10,870 bases of DNA from an uncultured Coriobacteriales bacterium (GTDB lineage: Bacteria > Actinomycetota > Coriobacteriia > Coriobacteriales > UMGS124), in assembly GCA_903789505.1 (NCBI GenBank), contig CAIFEU010000067.1, positions 3,417 through 14,286 on the forward strand, given 5' to 3'. The translations under genes were made by a program, and so were the position numbers. Below are positions 5,928 through 10,870 of this stretch, one piece after another. Every line of letters starts with the position of its first letter. Position 1 is the first letter of the stretch. Below the pieces are notes generated by a model. The model was given only the letters and a program-made list of their open reading frames with translations. It did not search any database and was not told where the DNA came from.

Positions 5928-7079
5928 CTAAGCGGAGGCGACGGCACCCGCCGTTGAGGCGGTCGTCGCCCGGGCGGCGGTGGCCGCGACCGCGGTCGTC
6001 GCCGTCGTCGTGGAGGTACTCGTCGCGGAGGAGGCGGAGGCGCTCGCCGAGTCCGCGGCGGAGGAGTCGATGCCGCGCCAGGTGGGCGTGTCGGGCGTGC
6101 GCACGTTCACGTACGAGATGGACCCGGAGTACTGCGACAGAATCGCCAGGGCAACCTCACCCTTCCAGGCGATGTTGGAGTTGGGCGACCCCAGCGCGAC
6201 CTCGATTCCGCCGCTGAGGATCGCCGAGATTCCCTGCAGGCTCGGCGCCTTGTAGGAGACGACGCGGGCGGTGAGATCGCTGGGGAGCTGCTGCATGTAC
6301 GCGAGCACCCCCACGACCGTCTCGTCGGTGCAGGAGCTGCCCGACTTGGGGGACACGGTCGCCGGCACGTCGGTGATCAGGACGACGCCGTCGGCCTTGG
6401 CCTGCGCGCTCGCCTGCTCGCTGGGCGTGGCCGCCGAGCTGTCCTGCTGCATCGCGATCGCCTCGATCCAGTGCCCGTCGGACGACAGGCGCCACGCCTC
6501 GGTGCCGCTGGACAGCATCACGATCGCCGCCTCGGTGCGCTCGACGACGTTGATGTCCAGCCGGTCGGGGAACGACCGCGTGACGCTGACGCTCTGCACC
6601 CACGGGTTGCTCTGGATGCGTTGGGCTATCGCTTCCTCGTCGATGTTGAACAGCGTCGAGCCCTCGGGCACCGCCGCGAGCGACGAGATCGTCTCGCTCG
6701 AGATGTGCTGGGTGGGCGTCGCGACGATGCTCTTGATCGCGAACAGGCTCGAGTTGACCGCGACGAGGTAGGCGCTCAGGGCCAGCGCCGCGACGACGAC
6801 GCAGGTGACGATCAGGCGAACCTTGCGGTTGTAGCTCGCATGACGCGGGTCCGAGCCTCCGAGCAGGCCCCGGCGCGAGCCCGCGGAACCCCGCCGCGAA
6901 CGGGAGCGACCGCTGGCGTCAAAGCGATAGCGCTCGCCGGGAGCGCCCGCGCCGAGGCCGTCGCCCAGACCCGAGCGGCCGAACTCGTCCCTGCCCAGGC
7001 CGTCATATGCGCTCCCGCCGCGGACGGCGCTACGACGGGAAGCCGAGGAACTTGACCTCCGGTCGGAGTTCGATGCCAT
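5928..7079 (-). CDS. ftsQ: FtsQ/DivIB divisome scaffold protein
   Basis: The 383-residue bitopic membrane protein has a cytoplasmic N-terminal part (1-85) rich in Ser, Gly and Arg, one membrane helix (about 87-108) and an extracytoplasmic POTRA domain (about 111-183) opening with LFAIKSIVATP and closing with FPDRLDINVVERTEA. The FtsQ beta domain follows (about 184-336), ending in ISYVNVRTPDTPTWRG. The last 47 residues are an Ala/Ser/Thr-only tail, absent from compact FtsQ proteins. FtsQ links FtsL/FtsB to the septal wall synthases. The ATG at 7079 has GAGG seven bases upstream and lies 50 nt inside murB; no later start precedes the membrane helix with a comparable site. Sequence identity across the family is low, so the call rests on architecture and position. 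Confidence 0.9.
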   Translation of the reverse strand: MASNSDRRSSSSASRRSAVRGGSAYDGLGRDEFGRSGLGDGLGAGAPGERYRFDASGRSRSRRGSAGSRRGLLGGSDPRHASYNRKVRLIVTCVVVAALALSAYLVAVNSSLFAIKSIVATPTQHISSETISSLAAVPEGSTLFNIDEEAIAQRIQSNPWVQSVSVTRSFPDRLDINVVERTEAAIVMLSSGTEAWRLSSDGHWIEAIAMQQDSSAATPSEQASAQAKADGVVLITDVPATVSPKSGSSCTDETVVGVLAYMQQLPSDLTARVVSYKAPSLQGISAILSGGIEVALGSPNSNIAWKGEVALAILSQYSGSISYVNVRTPDTPTWRGIDSSAADSASASASSATSTSTTTATTAVAATAARATTASTAGAVASA

Positions 7080-7959
7080 GGCTCTGCCTCACTTTGGACA
7101 TGATGTCGTATATGACCTGCACGACCTCCGAGGAGGTCGCCCCGCCGAGGTTGACGATGTAGTTCGGGTTCGCCTCGAACGCCCGGGCACGCCCGCAGGT
7201 GTGCCCCGCCATCCCGCACGACTCGATCAGCCCCCTGGCGTCGATCATCCTGCCGTCCTCGCCGACGGGGTCGGCGAAGATGGCGTCGACCGACGGGCGC
7301 CGGATGGGCTGGGTGGAGCCCCGCCACGACAGCGCGGTCTCCATCAGGCGCTTCTCGGCCTCCACTCCCCCCACCGCCAGCCGCACGGCAACCTCGAGGA
7401 TGACCTCGGAGGAGGGCAGGTCGGTCACGCGCGGGAACCACGTGACGTCGGAGCCGGCGTGGCGCACGAACCCCGTCCCGGGTCGGAACGACACAATCTC
7501 GTCGACGATCGTCCCTATGAAGGAGTCGCCCATCGTCGCATTCGTGGAGACCGCCCCGCCCATCGTGCCGGGGACGCCCGCGAGCCCCTCGAGGCCGGTC
7601 AGGCCGCGCGAGAACGCGTCCTGGACCGCGCGCTGAACGTTGACCGCCGCGCCGGCGTGCATCGTCTGCCGGTCGTCGACGCGCAGCCTGCGGAACTCCT
7701 CCCCCAGGCACAGCACCGCCCCGGCGAAGCCCTCGTCCGCCACGATGACGCCGCTGCCGCGCCCCATGATGACCCACGGCACGCCGCAGGCCAGCAGGGC
7801 GTCGACCGTGCGGCGCAGCGCGGTGAACGTGTCGCAGGTGACGAACAGGGCAGCAACGCCCCCCACGCGAAGCGTCGTGTGGCGCACCATCCGCTCGTCG
7901 CGCACTACCGTGGCGCCCTCGATGGCGCTGAGCTGCTCGTATGCCTGCTCGACACTCAT
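7030..7959 (-). CDS. murB: MurB, UDP-N-acetylenolpyruvoylglucosamine reductase, divergent active site
   Basis: This FAD enzyme reduces UDP-GlcNAc-enolpyruvate to UDP-MurNAc with NADPH. The 309-residue length fits type II MurB. The flavin domain is clear: HTTLRVGG (27-34), GRGSGVIVAD (67-76) and GLEGLAGVPGTMGGAV (122-137). The C-terminal domain holds FADPVGEDGRMID (228-240), NYIVNLGGAT (266-275) and the closing LRPEVKFLGF, whose E301 should be the conserved catalytic glutamate. The usual Gly-Ser-x-Phe active-site motif reads Asp-Ala-Ile-Phe (225-228), so the proton-donating serine or cysteine appears to be alanine, and the Tyr-Arg-x-Ser motif is reduced to Pro-Arg-Val-Thr around R177. The start forms an ATGA overlap with murC and has no good ribosome site, so it probably depends on coupling. 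Confidence 0.88.
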   Translation of the reverse strand: MSVEQAYEQLSAIEGATVVRDERMVRHTTLRVGGVAALFVTCDTFTALRRTVDALLACGVPWVIMGRGSGVIVADEGFAGAVLCLGEEFRRLRVDDRQTMHAGAAVNVQRAVQDAFSRGLTGLEGLAGVPGTMGGAVSTNATMGDSFIGTIVDEIVSFRPGTGFVRHAGSDVTWFPRVTDLPSSEVILEVAVRLAVGGVEAEKRLMETALSWRGSTQPIRRPSVDAIFADPVGEDGRMIDARGLIESCGMAGHTCGRARAFEANPNYIVNLGGATSSEVVQVIYDIMSKVRQSHGIELRPEVKFLGFPS

Positions 7960-9368
7960 CTGTTTGCCGAGCGCGCGCGCAGCGCCTCGAGGTAGGACGG
8001 CCCGACCATCGTGACGTCTCCGGCACCCATCGTGATGAGCATGTCGCCGGGCTTCACGACGTCGAGCAGGTGGCTGACCAGCTCGTGGCGGTTGGGCACG
8101 TAGGCGACCGGCTTGCCTGGGTTGGCGCGCTCGATCGACGCGGCGACCGTCTTGCCTGAGATGCCGGGGATGGGCACCTCCCCGGCCGAAAAGACGTCCA
8201 TGACCGTGACCGAGTCCGCGTCGGCGAAGGCAGGGCCGAACTTGTCGGCGAGCGCCTGGGTGCGCGAGTAGCGGTGCGGCTGGAACACGACGTGCACGTG
8301 GGCAGAGCCGAAGCCGCGCGCAGCCGCCAGCGTGGACGCGATCTCGGTGGGGTGATGGCCGTAGTCGTCGATGACCGTGATACCGTCCACCTCACCGACC
8401 TTCTCGAAACGACGATGCACCCCGACGAAGCTCGAGACGGCCTGCGCGCACTCCTGCGGGTCGAAGCCCAGCACCTGGCCCAGGGCGATGACGGCAGCGG
8501 CGTTGAGCGCGTTATGCCTGCCGGGGTTGTGGTCGAGGTGAGCGTGGACCAGCGCGCCGTCGGGCAGGCGCACCGAGAAGCGGTTGACGCCCCCGGGCTC
8601 GGTCGCGACGACGACGTCGTTCTCGGGTCCGAAGCCGTAGCTGACCACGCGCCTGCCGGTCGAGCGCGCGAGCTCGGGCAGGTGCGGGTCCTCCCCGCAG
8701 GCGACGATCGTGCCGGTGTCCTCGGGCGTGAGCCTCATCAGCTCGCAGAAGGCCTCCTCGATCTTCTCGAGGCTGCCGTAGTGGTCGAGGTGGTCCGCCT
8801 CGATGTTGGTCACGATCACGTAGTTGGGGTCGAGGTACAGGAACGAGCCATCGCTCTCGTCCGCCTCGGCGACGAAGTAGGGGCCCGTGCCGTTGTGGCC
8901 GTTCGTCTCGTAACCGTCGATGATGCCGCCGATCAGGAACGTCGGCGACTGCCCGAGGCGGTCGAGCATCGTGGCGGTCAGGGAGGAGGTGGTCGTCTTC
9001 CCGTGCGTGCCGGCGATTGCGACGGTGATGGCGCCGCGGGACAGGTACGAGAGCATCTTGGCGCGCGGCCAGACCTCGATGCCCCGCTCGCGAGCTCGCA
9101 CCAGCTCGGGGTTGGATTCGGGGATGGCGCTCGAGATGACGACGACGTCGGGGCAGACCCGGTCGATCGTCGCCGCGTCATGGCCGATGGTGACCCTGAC
9201 GCCGGCACGGACCAGCGGGCGGGTGTAGCGCGAGGACTTCAGGTCGGAACCGCTCACGGTGTAGCCGCGCTGGTGCAGCACCAGCGCTATCCCGCTCATC
9301 CCCGCGCCGCCGATGCCGATGAAGTGCACCTTCTGGAATTCCTTGGTCGATTCAGAGTCAATCGGCAT
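7956..9368 (-). CDS. murC: MurC, UDP-N-acetylmuramate--L-alanine ligase
   Basis: This 470-residue cytoplasmic Mur ligase joins L-alanine to UDP-MurNAc using ATP. The N-terminal UDP-binding domain has HFIGIGGAGMSG (15-26). The central domain has the P-loop GTHGKTTT (120-127), the carbamylated-lysine and metal region EADESDGSF (168-176) and NIEADHLDHYG (188-198). The C-terminal domain has PGRHNALNAAA (282-292), RRFEKVG, DDYGHHPTEI (334-343), FQPHRYSRT (362-370) and MGAGD (447-451). The ATG at 9368 fits the family start and has GGGAG 11 bases upstream; ATGs at 9392 and 9410 in the same frame are alternatives. The gene lies 140 nt after murG with that start (98 nt with the longest) and overlaps murB by four bases. 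Confidence 0.96.
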   Translation of the reverse strand: MPIDSESTKEFQKVHFIGIGGAGMSGIALVLHQRGYTVSGSDLKSSRYTRPLVRAGVRVTIGHDAATIDRVCPDVVVISSAIPESNPELVRARERGIEVWPRAKMLSYLSRGAITVAIAGTHGKTTTSSLTATMLDRLGQSPTFLIGGIIDGYETNGHNGTGPYFVAEADESDGSFLYLDPNYVIVTNIEADHLDHYGSLEKIEEAFCELMRLTPEDTGTIVACGEDPHLPELARSTGRRVVSYGFGPENDVVVATEPGGVNRFSVRLPDGALVHAHLDHNPGRHNALNAAAVIALGQVLGFDPQECAQAVSSFVGVHRRFEKVGEVDGITVIDDYGHHPTEIASTLAAARGFGSAHVHVVFQPHRYSRTQALADKFGPAFADADSVTVMDVFSAGEVPIPGISGKTVAASIERANPGKPVAYVPNRHELVSHLLDVVKPGDMLITMGAGDVTMVGPSYLEALRARSANR

Positions 9369-9508
9369 GTCGCCAGCATCTCCCGGTCTCATCGTGTCGG
9401 GTCCCGTCATCGCGCCCCGCCGCGGGCGCGCACGCGCGCCGCTCGGGGCACCGTCCGACCCTGCCTGCCCCCCAGGCGCGGGCAGACTTCGGAAGCCATT
9501 ATCGCGCG
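9369..9508 (-). other. 140-nt murG-murC spacer
   Basis: This spacer is almost entirely G and C, with a GGCGCG/CGCGCC pairing at 9425-9440 and other short palindromes. It has no AT-rich promoter-like block. Its length depends on the murC start; ATGs at 9392 or 9410 would shorten it. No gene or known RNA is seen. Confidence 0.35.
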
Positions 9509-10648
9509 TCAGCGCGAGGGCTGGGAGGCGCCCACCGAGCGGGCGGCCTCCTCCACAGCATCTGCCAGTCGCCCCGCGGCACCGGCGGAGTCCAGCCCGC
9601 GCAGGCTCTCGCGCATCGCGGCGAGGCGGGCTGGGTCGTCCAGCATCGAGAACAGCGCGCGCGGGAACTCCTCCCCGTCGAGCAGGGCGTCGTCGAGCAG
9701 GACGGCGCCCCCGGCGTCGACCAGGTGACGGGCGTTGACCGCCTGGTGGTTCGCCGTCGCATACGGGTAGGGCACCAGCAGCGACGGGACGCAGCGGGCG
9801 GCGATCTCGGCGATCGAGCTCGCTCCCGCCCGCGAGAGCACCATGTCGCACGCCGCCAGCGCGGAACCCATGTCATCGATGTAGGGCAGGACGCGCCAGC
9901 GCCGCGCCTCGTCGTCGCCCAGCGCGAGCGTGGTCCTGACCTGCTCGAAGTCGCGCTCCCCGGTGCCGTGCAGCACGTACAGGTCACGCCTGCCCAGAAG
10001 CTCGCCCCTCAGGGAGCAGACTGCCTCGTTGAGGTGCGTGGCGCCCTTGCTGCCGCCGAACACGAGCAGCACGCGCGCGTTTTCGGGGATGCCCAGGGTC
10101 GCTCGGGATTCGGCGCGGCGCGGTGCGAGCACCATGCGGCGCACGGGGTTTCCGGTCTCGATGACGCGCGTGCCGGGGCCGGTCAGCCCCTCGAACGCCG
10201 GACGGGCTGCGGGGGTCCCGAGCGCGACGCACGCGGCGTGCCGCGCCAGGCGCTTGTTGGCCAGCCCGGCGACGCTGTTCTGCTCATGCAGCACGAGGGG
10301 GATTCCGAGCTTGACCGCCGCCATGCCCAGCGGGAACTCGACGTAGGCGCCGAACCCCACCGCTACGTCGGGCCGCTCGCCGCGGGTGAACTCGCGCACG
10401 AGCCGGTCGCGGCCGCGCAGGACGCGCACGCCCCCCGTGACGAGCGTCCAGGGGCGTGACCGGTCGAACCCCGTGGCCTTGATCGCCTCGAACGGGTAGC
10501 CCTGCTCGGGCACGAGGCGCGCCTCGAGCCCCTGCGGCGTCCCGAAGAAGCGCACCTCGTGCCCGCGGTCGCGCAGCTCCTCGGCGAGGGCGAGCGCGGG
10601 GTTGATGTGCCCCGCCGTCCCGCCAGCGGTTATCGCCACGATGCTCAT
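9509..10648 (-). CDS. murG: MurG, lipid II-forming N-acetylglucosaminyltransferase
   Basis: This 379-residue GT28-family, GT-B fold enzyme transfers GlcNAc from UDP-GlcNAc to lipid I on the inner face of the membrane. The N-terminal glycine loop is AGGTAGHINPA (8-18), and the acceptor side has FGAYVEFPLG (99-108) and HEQNSVAG (121-128). The C-terminal donor domain opens with LLVFGGSKGATHLN (194-207) and holds the UDP-GlcNAc site SRAGASSIAEIA (272-283) and PYPYATANHQAVNA (293-306). Length is normal for the family. The start has AGAGGGG six bases upstream and forms an ATGA overlap with the preceding ftsW-like gene, so the two are translationally coupled. Confidence 0.96.
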   Translation of the reverse strand: MSIVAITAGGTAGHINPALALAEELRDRGHEVRFFGTPQGLEARLVPEQGYPFEAIKATGFDRSRPWTLVTGGVRVLRGRDRLVREFTRGERPDVAVGFGAYVEFPLGMAAVKLGIPLVLHEQNSVAGLANKRLARHAACVALGTPAARPAFEGLTGPGTRVIETGNPVRRMVLAPRRAESRATLGIPENARVLLVFGGSKGATHLNEAVCSLRGELLGRRDLYVLHGTGERDFEQVRTTLALGDDEARRWRVLPYIDDMGSALAACDMVLSRAGASSIAEIAARCVPSLLVPYPYATANHQAVNARHLVDAGGAVLLDDALLDGEEFPRALFSMLDDPARLAAMRESLRGLDSAGAAGRLADAVEEAARSVGASQPSR

Positions 10649-10870
10649 CGGGAACCCCTCTCATCCGAGTCCGCCCCGCGCCTGCGGTCGCGGTCGCTCG
10701 CGTCGCGAATAGTGTTCGTGAGCCTGGTCGTGCCCCTGCCGGCGGAGCCCCCGCGCGCAGTGGGCGCGCCCGTCCGGCCGTCGCGCGCGGGGGACGTCCC
10801 GCGACCGCGCGCGTCGCGGTCCGCCGTCCCGGTGCCGCGCGTCGTGCCGGCGTCCGACCCGCGCGTGGGC
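10645..10870 (-). CDS. ftsW: C-terminal tail of a probable FtsW septal glycosyltransferase (partial)
   Basis: The frame is open from the right edge to a TGA that overlaps the murG ATG by four bases, giving 74 sense codons with strong GC bias in the third position. The visible peptide is rich in Arg, Gly, Thr, Ala and Asp, with RGT/GRGTTR-type repeats and the more ordinary stretch RLTNTIRDASDRDRR. There is no membrane helix, so this would be the cytoplasmic C-terminal tail. FtsW is inferred from its place directly before murG, where dcw clusters carry ftsW. The visible part has no diagnostic motif. If correct, the protein is a lipid II polymerase that works with a class B PBP at the septum. 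Confidence 0.6.
   Translation of the reverse strand, partial: PTRGSDAGTTRGTGTADRDARGRGTSPARDGRTGAPTARGGSAGRGTTRLTNTIRDASDRDRRRGADSDERGSR

Noticed and set aside
9421..9445. A GGCGCG/CGCGCC palindrome in the murG-murC spacer as a terminator.
   Set aside because: Pure GC palindromes are common in this DNA, there is no T-run, and murC must be transcribed through it unless it has its own promoter, for which I see no boxes.
8274..9728. A 484-codon plus-strand open frame antisense to murC and murG.
   Set aside because: It spans two well-supported genes and their spacer, and its peptide is His/Asp/Arg/Gly-rich low-complexity sequence typical of GC-rich antisense frames.
9369..9851. An N-terminal extension of MurC of about 160 residues.
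   Set aside because: Most of it overlaps murG out of frame, and the family begins just before the HFIGIGGAGMSG motif.
1..10870. Search for CRISPR arrays, insertion sequences, tRNA or rRNA genes and phage genes.
   Set aside because: No spaced direct repeats, transposase motifs, terminal inverted repeats or tRNA-like cloverleaf sequences were seen; nearly all of the window is occupied by housekeeping genes.

Overview
This window is a stretch of bacterial chromosome carrying the later part of a division and cell-wall (dcw) cluster. Ten of its eleven genes lie on the minus strand, so the cluster reads from the right edge to the left: ftsW (3' end only), murG, murC, murB, ftsQ, ftsZ, pgeF, yggS, sepF, yggT, divIVA. 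The eleventh gene is the last 24 codons of a probable mntP manganese exporter, which runs on the plus strand at the left edge and converges on divIVA.

The DNA is very GC-rich with strongly GC-biased third codon positions. The block ftsZ-pgeF-yggS-sepF-yggT-divIVA, the absence of ftsA beside ftsZ, and the long SepF point to Actinomycetota. murB sitting between murC and ftsQ, unlike the usual actinomycete order murC-ftsQ, suggests the class Coriobacteriia (for example an Atopobiaceae or Olsenella-like organism). That taxonomic placement is inference from gene order and protein character, not a database match.

The right half makes peptidoglycan precursor. MurB and MurC act on UDP-sugar precursors and MurG makes lipid II. 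FtsW, which polymerises lipid II at the septum, lies across the edge. FtsQ is the bitopic divisome scaffold. These genes are tightly packed: ftsW/murG and murC/murB share 4-nt ATGA overlaps, and murB/ftsQ overlap by 50 nt. A 365-nt non-coding gap then separates ftsQ from ftsZ. It is unusually AT-rich in the middle, holds candidate promoter elements, and has two hairpins in the ftsZ leader. It probably gives ftsZ and the genes after it their own transcription. The left half makes the FtsZ ring and its partners: SepF as membrane anchor, a YggT membrane protein and the polar/septal coiled-coil protein DivIVA. The housekeeping genes pgeF (precursor quality control) and yggS (PLP homeostasis) lie in between. 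A strong inverted repeat between divIVA and mntP is a likely shared terminator.

I saw no mobile element, CRISPR array, tRNA or rRNA, and no new defence or biosynthetic system. The main oddities are a MurB whose usual active-site serine appears to be alanine, a 411-residue SepF with a very long low-complexity insert, the structured ftsZ leader, the 50-nt murB/ftsQ overlap, and low-complexity tails on FtsW, FtsQ and DivIVA.
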